Source: Macrosoma leucophasiata (taxonomy: Eukaryota > Arthropoda > Insecta > Lepidoptera > Hedylidae). From it: 64,000 nucleotides of DNA. The stretch covers positions 18,310,001-18,374,000 of the forward strand of contig JAWQUS010000030.1 in assembly GCA_036365455.1 (NCBI GenBank), in the 5' to 3' direction. The translations under genes and the position numbers were made by a program. Under the pieces are notes generated by a model. That model saw only the letters and a program-made list of their open reading frames with translations, was not told where the DNA came from and made no database searches. Below are positions 53,301 to 64,000 of this stretch, piece after piece; within the stretch, counting starts at the first letter, position 1; each line of letters begins with the position of its first letter.

Positions 53301-56300
53301 AGATAGATAATATGTAATTTTGTTTCAGTTCAATGCTGTACCTGAAATTCGTGATGCTGTGGGCGACAGTAGTGCTGGCCGACTACATGTTGGAGTTCAG
53401 ATTCGAGTTCCTCTGGCCGTTCTGGATGATGTTGCGATCCGTCTATGACTCATTCAAATATCAGGGCATTGTGAGTTGACATTTGTATTTTATTAATTTA
53501 TTTATTTACCCTTCAAGGAACGTAAAGTCTAAATAGACAAGGCATTGCTTGGAATTATTTATATTATTCTAGGCTAGGATATAGTATGTCCTAAGGTTTT
53601 CGCGAGCTACACTCGTTGAAATAAAACTAGTTTTCGGATTTATCTCGCGTATATTAAACTAAAATGATTATTAATAAATTTTAAATAATCATTTTAGTTT
53701 AATAGTTTATACGCGAGACAAATCCAAACACAAGTTTTAATTCAATAGGCTAGGATAATATATAAAAATATTGTATTTTCTGTAATTCAAATAAAAGGTT
53801 TTGCACATGAAATTTTTATAATAACTAGCGTGTACGGGCGCAATGAATGTAATATAGCCTATGTTGCACAGTAAAGAAAGATGCAGGCGATGCAGCTTAC
53901 TAATGATGGAAGAATTTTTGAAATTGGTCCAGTATTTTACTGGTGGTAGAGCTCCAGTGACGGAGCTCGCGGGCGTAGGCACCACCGCATTACCTAATAT
54001 ACTTGCCGCTAAATGGTAGTGTTTAGCACTATCGTGTTCCGGTCAGGTGGTAATGTACGGCCCTGTAATTTCCGGCACAGAGGCATAACACCTTAGGCCT
54101 CAGGAGTGGTAACGCATCTGCATTTTGACCTCGGTCTTTGTGTGGGTGTCTATAGGCTGCAGTCATCACTTAACATCAATGTGAACTGCATGCTTGTTTG
54201 CCATTTTTTTTATATTAAAAAAAAAATGTGTGAAAATACAATTGGTCCACTGTGAAAACGCTACAAACATACGTACATAACACAATTTTTTTTCTCTTTA
54301 TAATGTTAGTATACATTCATATGTTTGAAGAAAACGAATAGTGGTACTACTGCTCGTAAAATATCAATCAACTATTATTTCGTAATTGAATTATAATTTG
54401 TTAGATAATAGGCGTATTGAACGCGTGGATAATACGTTCTTGTTATCTTTCATGATAACATTTTTATGATTTGTAAGAAATAAATGAATTTACAAAATGT
54501 TAATGGTAGTGGTGCCCAGGATATTATTGTTTTTATTTGAGCGCGCCAGTTTAAGATATAGGAGAGATCTCTTGCACCGGAGGCGTAGTTATGGGGGATG
54601 GGAGATGGGGGGGGGGGGGTTGTTTTAGACGTGAAACTGCAACACAAAACTCACTTTCGCATTTATACCAGAGGGCGCCAGAGACAGAATTTGCTCAAAT
54701 AGGGGAGCACAAACGGTGAATGAATATGATACAAAAGAATGGAAAGGACTTCCTTTTTTTTTTGCTCTTCCGCCCCGGGTGCCACCCATTCTAGCTATGC
54801 CATTGCTTTGCACCTTGTTGGGCACCTCCACCATATCTAATGTTTGTACATACTAATGCGCCGGCAGAACAGCTCTTAAAAAAATTCAATAGGTCTGCCG
54901 AATTGTGTGAATTTTGAATAGGAGCTTCGTTTGAGTAGATTTTACACCCAGAATATCTGACGCGTCCTTGACCCGTGATGTTGGGATTTGTACAAGGAAT
55001 CTAATACTGTTATTATTTTTAAAACTCTTCTACAAATTGCACCGATTTTAATAATTTTTATGTATATTTTTTTAATTTCCATGTTACGGAACTATGTCAT
55101 TTAAAACAAAAAAAAAAATGCACATTGTCAAATATTCTATTGATTTCATCTGTTTGCACGCCGCCGGCGGTCTCTAGAGTCTTGACGATTTAATAAAATT
55201 GTGTTTTCATTCCAGGCATTCTCAATGTTCTTCATCTGCGTAGCACTCACGTCCGACATGATATGCTACTTCTTCATACCGCTCCAGTACATATTCTTTG
55301 CAGCCAGTACCTATGTGTGGGTACAGTATGTGTGGTACACATGTGAGTATGTTATGCAGCTGGTTTGAATTTTTTAAATTAATTTATTTCATAGATTACA
55401 TTAATTTATTTCATAGATTACTTTAAAGATAGACGTTAGGGACCTAGCGTGAAGATACATACATACTTTAAAGATCCTTACTGATGGACCAAAGCCGTTA
55501 TAGGGTTATAAGGGGGATATTCCATAATCGCCAAGCTTGGCATGCGGATTAGCGATCGAAGGGTCAGTAGTTTTTATCGCGAGATTCTGCTGTCCATCTT
55601 GCGTTATTGCACTTACTACTGCCCGATTGGAATGGTTTGACCGCCATTGTTCGGTTGACTAACTGCAGTAGTGTAAGATTTTTTTTTTCTCTTCCAATAG
55701 AAGAATTTTTACTGGTGGTAGAATGCCAGTGACGGAGTTCGCGGGCGTAGGCACCACCGCATTACCTAATATATTTTCCGCTCAATGGTGGTGTTTAGCA
55801 CTATCGTGTTCTGGTTAGGTGGTAATGTACGGCCCTGTAATTTCCAGCACAGAGGCATAACACCTTAGGCCTCAGGAGTGGTCACGCATCTGCATTTTGA
55901 CCTTGGTCTTCGTGTAAGTTTCTATAGGCTGCAGTCATCATTTAACATCAATGTGAACTGCATGCTTGATTGCCTTTTCATTACATAAAAAAAAAGATTT
56001 TTTTCCGCTAGTGGGCGGTGGGGTCGTCACGACCCAACGCCTTTACGTCAAACTGATGATTACTCAATACTATTTATGTAGATAACGTCAAAGTCGAAAT
56101 AATTACCCTCGTTCTGTGTTTACTGAAAATAACTCGGTGAAGTTACAAATAGAGTTTATTTTAGAACTGTCTATTTTTAAAAAACGCTTCGGTTTTCTTT
56201 GGTTATGGATTAAATGCATTGTAGTGTTCAACGCGGATGAGATTGTGTTATGATGGGGATGTGTATGATAATGTTGGATTTAAACATTTGCTGTGCCACA

Positions 56301-59300
56301 AAAAAAAAACAGATTAAACCGATAAAGGCTCAATACAAACAAAAAAAAGGTTTTTTTTAAAGAAAAATTGAAAGAAATATTTGACTTCAGGCGAGACTCG
56401 AACACGCGGCCACTGGGAATGTAGTCCAGCCGCTCTTCTAACTGAGCTACCGAAGTCCTGCCCGCTTTGTCAAATCCTTCCTTCATTTCATCCTTCCTTT
56501 ATTGCATTGCATAGATTCCGCGAGTTCGAGTCTCGCCTGAAGTGAAATTTTTCTTTCAAAATGATATATTTCACTAGCATGTGTTAACTTTTTTTTTAGG
56601 GAAAAGAACTTTACTTAAACTTTGACAATATTATCGATACACTAATTAATGTTAAACTAACTATGTAGGTAGGTTGGTAGGTCTCTGTGTCCTTGTTTAC
56701 CACCTTTATTACATAAATAAAAAAATACATAAAAACATATTATGTACAGGTTAAAATATTTATCGTTTTGAATAATGCTCACGCCCCCGAGCTCCTACAC
56801 TGGAACTACCACCGGTGGTAACATATTAATGTTCCTTTCCAGTTGGTGACAAAGGTGTGTGCCTACCCACGGTAGCGTTATGCTGCCTGGTGGTGTACGC
56901 GGAGGGCGGCGTGCGGGGGGCCCGCGGGGGCCCGCTGGAGCTGTGGCGCCCGCTGGCCGCGCACTGCGTCGGGTACCCCGCGCTGTCGCTCGGCTTCGGC
57001 GTCAAGGTCAGTAGGGTACAACAGGACCAAGCAAACTTGTGCCAAAAGCGCCCTTCAACCTGCCCTTCTGCCCTTCAACCGCGAAGACGCTAATTTGTCA
57101 TGACTGTGTATCAATTGTTTATTTTACTATATAATGGAATCGCTATTACGCATATTGCCGGTGTCAAGTAAAACGACATTTCGCATTCGTATTAAACAGC
57201 GTAAAAGTCAGAGTCAGTCAGTCAGAGTCACGAGATACGTGTGACACACACACACATACACACACTACAAAAATCATCTATTACTATGAAACTCACACCT
57301 TGACTTTAACAAAATACGTGAACGATATCCCGCACACATTTAAACATTTAAGCATCAAGTATAGGCCCACTTGGGCTTGTACTTTGACTCCCCTCCGATC
57401 CGCCGCGGCCGGTGGCCTGTTGCTCTATGAGTAAATAAGACAAATGGTTGTCGGCAGGCGTACGTGGGGCGGAGACTGCGGCTGCGGCGGCAGCGGCAGG
57501 TGCGCGCCGAAAACGAGTTCTACTTCCAGCTCATGAGGGACGCGCTGCCCGAGAGCGCGTTGGAACAGGTTACTGACATGTTCTGATACTGACACTCAGA
57601 ATAATCTGAACTAATATTAGAACTAAGTCTAGTTCGTTGCCCAAGTTGGAGGCTTTAAAGATTAATAAGGGGGTTTTTTTTTGTTTTTATTGAGAATTTT
57701 GGTTCTATTAAGATTCCATTTGCCCAGCAGTTTCCCAGTAACTCAGAGTTAGGTAATGTGCCCGGAGATGTCAATAGACTCGCCACTTGTTACATGGGCC
57801 TAAACTTAACTGACAAATCGATGATGTTTGCATAAATATTTCGTATGCATGCGTATATTTACCTCTGCCTATCCCATCAGGGATTATTGGCGTGAAGTTA
57901 CGTTTTTAACATTAAAAGCTGAAGATTTTATTTACTTGATTGTTTGGTTGAACGTGCTAATCTCAGGGACTACTGATTCTAATTGAAAAACTTTTGACGA
58001 TGTGAGTGATGAAAAGCCTATTTTATAAGGCTTTATATATAATACTAGCTGTTGCTCGCGGCTTCGCCCGCGTGGATGTCGTTTTATAATCCTTAATTTT
58101 CTTTTCTTTAAACCTCACGGAGCCCGAGACCTTTCCGACGAATGCAAAACCGTGGAAATCGGTTGGTGCGTTCTGGAGTTATAGCGTCAGGAAGGAAAAC
58201 CCGACTTATTTTTATATAATAGATAACATCTCCTTAAGACCAAAGAAAAAGCATTCAAGAAAAATGTTGTTTACGCGGACGACGCTGAGGGTATTTTCCT
58301 ATAATATTTTGATTGTGTTGTGAGCATGGTTGATCAGAGATCACCGGTTCGACCGCGATATGGTCAAGGCTTATTCACTAAAACACTGTTAGTAAAACAT
58401 TCGTGTCTCCAGTTTCCTACAGCATAACCCGTCCTTGACTCAGAACCAGCCACAAGCCAAGGAAGGCGTGGTAAACGGCACGGCGGGCACCGCCGCCGCT
58501 GCGAACGGCGCGAGTGGCCCGAGCGGCACGAGCGGCACGAGCGGCCCGAGCGGCACGAGCGGCACGAGCGAGTGCGGCGAGGCGCGCCACATGAACGGCT
58601 CGCTGCGGCGCCGCAGCCACCTCAACCAGAACGGCGTGTGTGCGGAACACGCGCAGCTCCAGGCTAAGGTGCGCAATATAGTATGAATGAATATTGAAAA
58701 TCTTTCAAACATGTTATTCAATATCCTTTTTTTATTATTTTGTAAGATTTATATTGGAATGTTTGTAATTTTACAATTATATATACAGTATCCAACAAGA
58801 AATAATGCACATCGACCTCAGGAAGAGACGTCGGCTTATTTCGGATCTGTAGAGAATTATCTCTTTCTTACCTTTATCTATTTGACGTTTGTCAACTATT
58901 TTGATCAAGTTTTGACCAATACCGGACTACAGATGCTTACGTAGGCAGTGTGCAGCAGAGATAACGCTCTATAAAGCCGACACTAGCCGATTGTCACTTT
59001 CATAGGCTCCATGTGCATTATTTCTTGATGAGCACTGTATGTGAATTAATTCCATTGTAGCACAATAAATAAGCCGTTGTCTCGTTCATAAGGTCGATGT
59101 GCAATAATTCTCGTTGGATACTGTATTTTATTAACATTTGGGTGTTATGTGTCGTCGACAGTTAGATAAGCTACATGCGCACTTAGCGCAAGCTAGTGCG
59201 ACGCGCGAGCGCGAGCGCGAACGCGACAAGTGCGGCGCGGGCGCCGGGGTGACGCCGGCGTGTTCGCCGAGCGGCTCGCCGAGCGCGCAAGCGCACGCGA

Positions 59301-61267
59301 ACGCTCACGCGCACAGCAACGGGTCGGCGGGCGGCGCGGGCGCCCCCGATGACGACCACGAACACGGTGAGTGTGTTATACTACCATATTTTCAACTTCT
59401 CTCTTGAAAGACACATGTGTGCAATTCACACGGTAGAAAACTTCAAGTACTACGCATGCGCACACAAACACTGTATAATGCTTCCTATCTCATTTCCTCC
59501 CAAGTTAAATCACACGAATTTATGCGTCTGTATCTTTTTACTGTCGTCTTTACGTTTCATCGACTCTCAAATCACAACGATTCTAAAGTTTTCACTTCAA
59601 AAATCTTTGTAGCACATTTCACCTGCGTCTTGTATTTGCCTCCTAAAATTAAAAAATCAAATCATTTATTTCAAATTGGTCTACAAGGACACTTTTGCAT
59701 TGTCGGGTTATACGCTACCTAGAGAGAATGACTTATAATAAAAATCCAATAGGTATAAATAAATACCAATTTAATAATAATATTTAACCGATACGTGAAT
59801 CATCAAATTTTTCAATTCCTTCATAGAAGAAAATGAAAAATCTGTTCGTCATAATCATAGTCATTCACTTAGTAGAGTTCCAAGTGCAGGCACTACTGAG
59901 AAGAACTCCGCTACCCAACAAACTCAGCGTGTTGCTCTTTTGTCAAAACCTTTAATTTAATAATATATAGAGCCTTTAAAGTCGCCTTATCACACAGTCT
60001 ACGTCAATACTGAGTATGGTTTATATTATTTACAGTGAATAACTGTTGGTCCCAAACATAGAGCAACACGGGCCACTGGCCGCGGCGGACTGAAGGGGAG
60101 TAGCCATAACGTTTAAACGGAAATGCGTGCGACACACTCACTCACAAACTCACACCTTGACTTAAAATACAGAAACAATTTCACGCACACATTTAAACAT
60201 CTAGGCGACAGGTATAGGACCATTTGGGCTTGTACTTTGACAGAGGGGAAAGCTTGCATATGGCTAATCCCCTCCGGTGTTGCTCTATGGTCCCAAATAA
60301 TAGAATAAATAATTATGACATTTAAAAAGGTAATTGTTAAAATTTTAATATGTATCAGAAAATTCTTACACTGATGCCAATAAAAAAATGGATTTAAAAA
60401 CAAAGGAATAATTTGTTCGAGTACATTTTGTAAACGTATTGTAGAAGGTAGTAAATACATACAATAAAGCGGGAGGGATGGACAGTAATAGTGTAATTTA
60501 TTAATTTTTCATTTATTCGGCTAACAAACAGTGATTAAAGATACAATAATAACAAATAGACAAATAAAACACCGTTTCGACTTTTTCGCATATAAAATTA
60601 AAGTAGCTTACTACAGTTCTTAGTATAACCATAATTCATTGCAATTAAGTGTTTTTGTAATAGTATCCATATTAAAGTGATAAATATATATATGTTCCAG
60701 GTGGCGCTAAGTCATCGAAGTGTGAAAAGAAAGAGGCTAGTATGTTAAGAGAAGAAAAAAGAAAACATAAAAATAAAGATAAGGATAAGGAAAAAGAGAG
60801 AGAATCTAGTGATAGTCATAAGAGCACAGAACAGAGTAAGTATTTTTTTTATAACTTATCGTTGTACACATATGACTGCAACACATACACAATCACCCAG
60901 ACCCGGAAAGAAATAACTGTAGACCATACAAATATTTATCCTGGTACGGGGTTTCACACCGCTTTTACCCAATAGTTTTTTTTTATACAAAATATTTTTT
61001 CTTTGTATCACACTGCAATAAACACAATTTCTTTGAATTTTTGGAGCACTGTCGCAGTGATCTCTGTTTATACAACGTGTAACGGGAATAAGGCACACTG
61101 TCAAACACCCAGATTTGAAAATCGAGTGATAATCATAACACATGAACTGAAATTTACATGTTTGTGTATTTAATATTTTTTAATCAATAAAATAGTTGTC
61201 CTCAATTTGTACGAACAGTATGCACACCATACGCGTACTTACCCTACCTACGGCCGCACATAAAACA

Positions 61268-61322
<55 letters not shown>

Positions 61323-63282
61323 GCACACACACACTTCACTATTTTATTTCTTGAATTATTATTTATAATAAAATTTCCTGTCTCAACGAGTTCTAATTAA
61401 CTTGTTGAGAGTAGGCTTTTAATTTGGATAGACGTTAGTCTCATTTTCGTTTGTCTCGACTGTTCACCAAATAGTTGACCATGATTTACTTAATTCGAAT
61501 TAATTTTTGGATAAAATATAACCTTTGTTAAAAATACCTAAAATCGATTCAGTTATCAATTCCGAACAAACTAGTTTTTGGTTCAATATTTAATCCTGTT
61601 ACACATTGTATACAAACATAAAGCCAATAAAACAATTTGGTACTGAAGAACAATACTTTCAACGTATAACAATCTTAAAATTTACAAAAAAAAAATACAA
61701 CTTAACATTTTAATTTCAGCAAAAGAACAAATATTTAAAGATAAAGAAGTAGAAAGTACAAAAGAGAGTTTAAAGTCTAATAATAGTAATAATCACAAAG
61801 AAAAGGAACGGGATAAGGAGAAGGAGAGGGAGAGGGAAAGAGAACGCGAAGCGAGAGAGAGGGAAAAAGAAAGAGAGAAGGAACGTGAACGCGAACAGGT
61901 TAGTTTATTTTTTATTAAACTGAAAAAATTGCCTCAGTAGTCCTGGTAGCAGCCACCACTGCTTCGCTGGGGCCTGGGTTCGATTTCCGGATTGGAGGTT
62001 ACCAGAGATAAAGATGTGATATAAATCAGCCAGATTAAAATGTGAGATAAGTCGGAATTTTGACATATAAATCAGTCAGATAAAAAATATCAAAATATCC
62101 ATTGTAACTTTAATTTATCAATATCAGCTATATACAGGTTTTGGTCCTTTGAGCCGGATTTGAAACGATAATCTTTAGATGGTAGGAGATGTTAACACTA
62201 CGAACAAGCATTAGCGAAAATCAGATTATCACTATTCTTCTCATAGCCGGCCCAATAATAATGGCGATACAAAAGCGTCTAGATCCATAATTTTATGCCA
62301 TATATTTCTTTAATTTGAATAGGTATTTGTTTTCTGACGATTCGATTTTAGATGTGAATAATATGTTTACATAAATGACCTCGTATTTGAGACCGCAGGC
62401 GGGCTGGCGTAAGATGAGAAATTAAACTTTATATGTGCTTACTTATGACTATGGCTACTTATAGCTATTAACTAGCTGTGGCCCGCAGATTCGCCCGCGT
62501 GGATGTCGTTTAAAAAGTAGCCTATGTTCTTTCTCAAAGTCAACTCTATCTCTGTACCAAATTTAATTAAAATCGGTTCAGTCGTTATGACGTGAAAAGG
62601 TAACAGACAGTCAGACAGACAGACAGAGTTACTTTCGCATTGATAATATTAAGTACGGATTTTATCCTCTTGTTGTGTACAGTTAGCGTATTATACCTAT
62701 ACTCGGAATTTTAATTCGATTCCTGATTTGACATTTTCAATGTTGCAACGTAATGACAACTGCTAAATAGTAACGTTGTGAAATTAATCGATACGAAAAT
62801 AAAATATTTCTGAATCGATTCTACTCGTTTATAGTATTATCTAAACAACTACTATTTTAGCGCAGTAGTTTCGTTTTTCACGTTCTTGTAGGCGTTGCGG
62901 ATCATTACTTTTTCAGTAACCATCAAAGCTTTTCGTTAACCTTTTTTTTCGTTAGGGACAATGTGTTTACGTCTTTTTGTGATGTACTTGGCCTCAACTC
63001 CCTAAATGTCATTACACTACCCCGACCCTTGCGATCGTACCCCGAACACCGTGCCGTGTAATAAGTCCATACAGCAACAGATTTATAGCGATGTCGGTGT
63101 GCATTGCAGAAATGCGCCCGCGAGGTGAGCGAGGAGCTGAAGCGGCTGCGTGCGGAGGCGGCAGTGGCGCGGAGCGGCGAGGCGGAGGCGCGCCGCGCGT
63201 TGGCCGCCGCCGCCGCCGCCGACCGCCAGCGCCGCGCCGACCACGCGCAGCTCAAGGCGCAGCACGCGCAGCTGCAGCACAA
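50322..63282 (+). CDS. maco: Macoilin (TMEM57), first ten exons (partial at right edge)
   Basis: Conserved multi-pass membrane protein of the rough ER, needed for neuronal function in animals. Coding exons 50322-50401, 53329-53470, 55216-55342, 56843-57006, 57458-57568, 58423-58668, 59162-59366, 60701-60835, 61720-61898 and 63110-63282 have GT-AG borders and joining phases; about 520 codons are present. It starts [14 protein letters not shown]. Then come membrane segments [55 protein letters not shown] and [15 protein letters not shown], and the blocks [16 protein letters not shown] and [15 protein letters not shown]. These follow vertebrate macoilin closely. Exons 6-7 are GC-rich, low-complexity Gly/Ser/Thr and Ala/His. 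Exons 8-9 are Lys/Glu/Arg-rich. Exon 10 begins the coiled coil ([16 protein letters not shown]). The C-terminal half lies past the window. The end of exon 10 is multiplied in tandem (see 63194). Confidence 0.92.
50989..52107 (-). mobile_element. Family A element split by a LINE 3' fragment
   Basis: Pieces 50989-51222 and 52061-52107 are the two ends of one reverse copy (CAAGCATGCATTTCACATTG ... GAACTCTACCACCAGT). The insert between them is mainly the LINE 3' end at about 51377-51980 plus a short tail region. Confidence 0.7.
51377..51980 (+). mobile_element. LINE 3' end with AAG tail
   Basis: ORF2 C terminus with [20 protein letters not shown] and FFNC (CCHC-like). Then a 3' UTR shared with 42600-43090 and a repeated AAGAAG tail at about 51963-51977. 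5'-truncated. Confidence 0.75.
53010..53222 (+). mobile_element. RTE-type LINE 3' end
   Basis: Codes [37 protein letters not shown] and [13 protein letters not shown], then a (GAT)n tail. This C terminus and tail are common to lepidopteran RTE elements. It ends about 105 bp before macoilin exon 2. Confidence 0.8.
53608..53749. mobile_element. Palindromic MITE
   Basis: TTGAAATAAAACTAGTTTTC and GGATTTATCTCGCGTATATT on the left mirror CGCGAGACAAATCC and AAGTTTTAATTCAA on the right. The centre AAACTAAAATGATTATT / AATAATCATTTTAGTTT pairs perfectly. Confidence 0.75.
53935..54226 (+). mobile_element. Family A element, full length
   Basis: Complete forward copy, TTTTACTGGTGGTAGAGCTC to a long A tail. 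It is close to the consensus of the window. Confidence 0.85.
54227..55215. other. Macoilin intron 2, no gene
   Basis: A run of G near 54608 and AT-rich DNA. Nothing else supported. Confidence 0.4.
55490..56045 (+). repeat. Repeat D split by a family A element
   Basis: Matches 1170-1453 in two parts (55490-55705 and 55996-56045). The junctions share AGA(A/T)TTTT on both sides of the inserted copy. Confidence 0.65.
55706..55995 (+). mobile_element. Family A element, full length, inside repeat D
   Basis: TTTTTACTGGTGGTAGAATG to ATTACATAAAAAAAAAG. It is slightly diverged (GCTCAATGGTGGTGTTTAGC). Confidence 0.85.
56362..56485 (-). mobile_element. tRNA-derived SINE
   Basis: The same SINE as 2884-3015, with A box TAGCTCAGTTAGAAGAGC and B box GTTCGAGTC on the minus strand. 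A forward fragment (GCGAGTTCGAGTCTCGCC) follows at 56518-56563, giving an inverted pair. Confidence 0.8.
56685..56822. repeat. Family A remnants next to macoilin exon 4
   Basis: A forward 3' end (CCTTGTTTACCACCTTTATT + ACATAAATAAAAAA) at about 56690-56728 and a reverse 5' end (GCCCCCGAGCTCCTACACTG) at 56779-56822. The latter ends 20 bp before the exon 4 boundary. Confidence 0.6.
57238..57440 (+). repeat. MITE copy beside macoilin exon 5
   Basis: CTCACACCTTGACTTTAACA, CACACATTTAAACATTTAAG, TTGGGCTTGTACTTTGAC and GTTGCTCTATGAG match 60120-60295. It ends 18 bp before the exon 5 boundary. Confidence 0.7.
57725..57906 (+). repeat. Family B SINE body
   Basis: AGTTTCCCAGTAACTCAGAG to TTGGCGTGAAGTTACGTTTT; the head is missing. 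Confidence 0.7.
58045..58230 (+). repeat. Lepidopteran-type CTAGCTG repeat
   Basis: ACTAGCTGTTGCTCGCGGCT, TCGCCCGCGTGGATGTCG, AATCGGTTGGTGCGTTCTGG, ending in a TATATAATAG stretch. Related to 62470-62665 (CTAGCTGTGGCCCGCAGATT, ATCGGTTCAGTCGTTATGAC). Confidence 0.65.
58783..59038. mobile_element. Family T MITE, full length
   Basis: TACAGTATCCAACAAGAAAT to TTGATGAGCACTGTA, with both inverted halves preserved. A separate end of the family (AAGGTCGATGTGCAATAATT, TTGGATACTGTA) follows at 59068-59127, 34 bp before macoilin exon 7. Confidence 0.75.
59663..59855 (-). mobile_element. LINE-like 3' end (F2), inverted copy
   Basis: Reverse complement of 11003-11195, starting with the tail TCATTTATTTCAAATTGGTC. 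Confidence 0.65.
60057..60295. mobile_element. MITE with CATAGAGCAACAC ends
   Basis: CATAGAGCAACACGGGCC on the left mirrors GGTGTTGCTCTATG on the right, both next to CCCAAA. About 235 bp; the related copy at 57238-57440 has lost its left end. Confidence 0.7.
61205..61610 (-). repeat. Interspersed repeat F1, copy 2, with (CA)n
   Basis: Inverted partner of 11425-11935. It contains a long (CA)n run at about 61265-61340, where the other copy has only GTGTGCGTGTGTGAG, so the microsatellite expanded after insertion. Confidence 0.7.
61930..62010 (+). repeat. Family B SINE head
   Basis: TTGCCTCAGTAGTCCTGGTA and GGCCTGGGTTCGATTTCCGG: the tRNA-like part only. Confidence 0.65.
62470..62665 (+). repeat. 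Lepidopteran-type CTAGCTG repeat
   Basis: CTAGCTGTGGCCCGCAGATT, CGCGTGGATGTCGTTTAAAA, a (CAGA)n run and TTTCGCATTGATAATATTA. Confidence 0.65.
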
Positions 63283-63323
63283 GTGAGTCCCGCTCGCACT
63301 CCATCTCTCACTGACGGAGGCTG

Positions 63324-63354
<31 letters not shown>

Positions 63355-63456
63355 ACCGCCAGCGCCGCGCCGACCACGCGCAGCTCAAGGCGCAGCACGC
63401 GCAGCTGCAGCACAAGTGAGTCCCGCTCGCACTCCATCTCTCACTGACGGAGGCTG

Positions 63457-63487
<31 letters not shown>

Positions 63488-63589
63488 ACCGCCAGCGCCG
63501 CGCCGACCACGCGCAGCTCAAGGCGCAGCACGCGCAGCTGCAGCACAAGTGAGTCCCGCTCGCACTCCATCTCTCACTGACGGAGGCTG

Positions 63590-63620
<31 letters not shown>

Positions 63621-63940
63621 ACCGCCAGCGCCGCGCCGACCACGCGCAGCTCAAGGCGCAGCACGCGCAGCTGCAGCACAAGTGAGTCCCGCTCGCACTC
63701 CATCTCTCACTGACGGAGGCTGGCCGCCGCCGCCGCCGCCGCCGCCGACCGCCAGCGCCGCGCCGACCACGCGCAGCTCAAGGCGCAGCACGCGCAGCTG
63801 CAGCACAAGTGAGTCCCGCTCGCACTCCATCTCTCACTGACGGAGGCTGGCCGCCGCCGCCGCCGCCGCCGCCGACCGCCAGCGCCGCGCCGACCACGCG
63901 CAGCTCAAGGCGCAGCACGCGCAGCTGCAGCACAAGTGAG
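63194..63940 (+). repeat. Minisatellite of macoilin exon 10 end plus splice donor, six copies
   Basis: The unit holds a GCC run, GACCGCCAGCGCCGCGCCGA, CGCAGCTGCAGCACAA, the donor GTGAGT and 40 bp of intron (CGCTCGCACTCCATCTCTCA). Donors sit at 63283, 63416, 63549, 63682, 63809 and 63936, so spacing is 133, 133, 133, 127, 127 bp. Only the GCC count varies. The last donor reads GTGAGC and leads into unlike sequence. 133 and 127 are not multiples of three, and AAG-TGA follows each exon end in frame. The extra copies therefore cannot simply lengthen the protein. Confidence 0.95.
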
Positions 63941-64000
63941 CCATAAGCTACTTTCATTCTGTAGCGTGTCGTCGGTCGCGTACGCGCACGACCGGTGCAA

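Noticed and set aside
11790..61300. Large-scale segmental inversion joining 11 kb and 59-61 kb
   Set aside because: F1 and F2 are shared in opposite direction, but their order does not fit one inverted block; they are separate dispersed repeats.
63091..63447. 118-codon Arg/Pro/Ala-rich frame
   Set aside because: An artefact of the GC-rich repeat read in another frame; the macoilin frame joins by phase from exon 9.
63194..63940. CRISPR array or series of real exons
   Set aside because: Units are contiguous with no spacers, the genome is eukaryotic, and the copies lack acceptors at workable distance (a 37-base intron would be needed).

Overview
This is nuclear DNA from an insect, most likely a moth or butterfly (Lepidoptera). 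It is AT-rich, with small GT-AG exons in long introns crowded with SINEs, LINE 3' ends, MITEs and repeats of kinds common in lepidopteran genomes. The host proteins match conserved animal families. There are no operons and no CRISPR array, and I found no convincing tRNA or rRNA gene. The species call is an inference from repeat style. All protein identities come from recalled family sequence, because no database search was possible. || Layout: (1) 1-4587, minus strand: the first four coding exons of GBF1/garz, the Golgi Arf-GEF, running off the left edge, plus a decayed foldback copy of its exon 4. (2) 4588-5304: a 717-bp divergent promoter interval. (3) 5305-26708, plus strand: a complete six-exon USP16/45 deubiquitinase of 998 codons, with a 10-kb first intron full of repeats. 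(4) 26709-32237: 3' UTR and repeat-rich intergenic DNA. (5) 32238-42423, minus strand: a complete seven-exon RMI1 of 489 codons. Its fourth intron holds an apparently intact two-exon Crypton tyrosine recombinase (34681-36480, plus strand) and a 2.7-kb element with terminal inverted repeats. (6) 42600-50139: transposons filling the gap between the divergent RMI1 and macoilin genes. They are a LINE 3' end carrying a MITE and then a near full-length RNase-H-bearing LINE cut by a mariner. (7) 50322 to the right edge, plus strand: the first ten exons of macoilin (TMEM57), ending in a 127/133-bp tandem repeat that multiplies an exon end with its splice donor. || How they work together: the four host genes act separately (Golgi traffic, histone and ubiquitin signalling, recombination-intermediate dissolution, ER/neuronal membrane protein). 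They form two divergent pairs, GBF1/USP16 and RMI1/macoilin. Most of the window is transposable-element sequence. The commonest is an A-tailed element of about 290 bp ('family A', more than 20 copies in both directions, some nested in each other). Family letters A, B, D, F, G and T are my own labels. || The most unusual features are the Crypton with its spliced ORF and three 55-residue repeats, the splice-donor minisatellite in macoilin, the GBF1 pseudo-exon, and datable nested insertions with visible target-site duplications.
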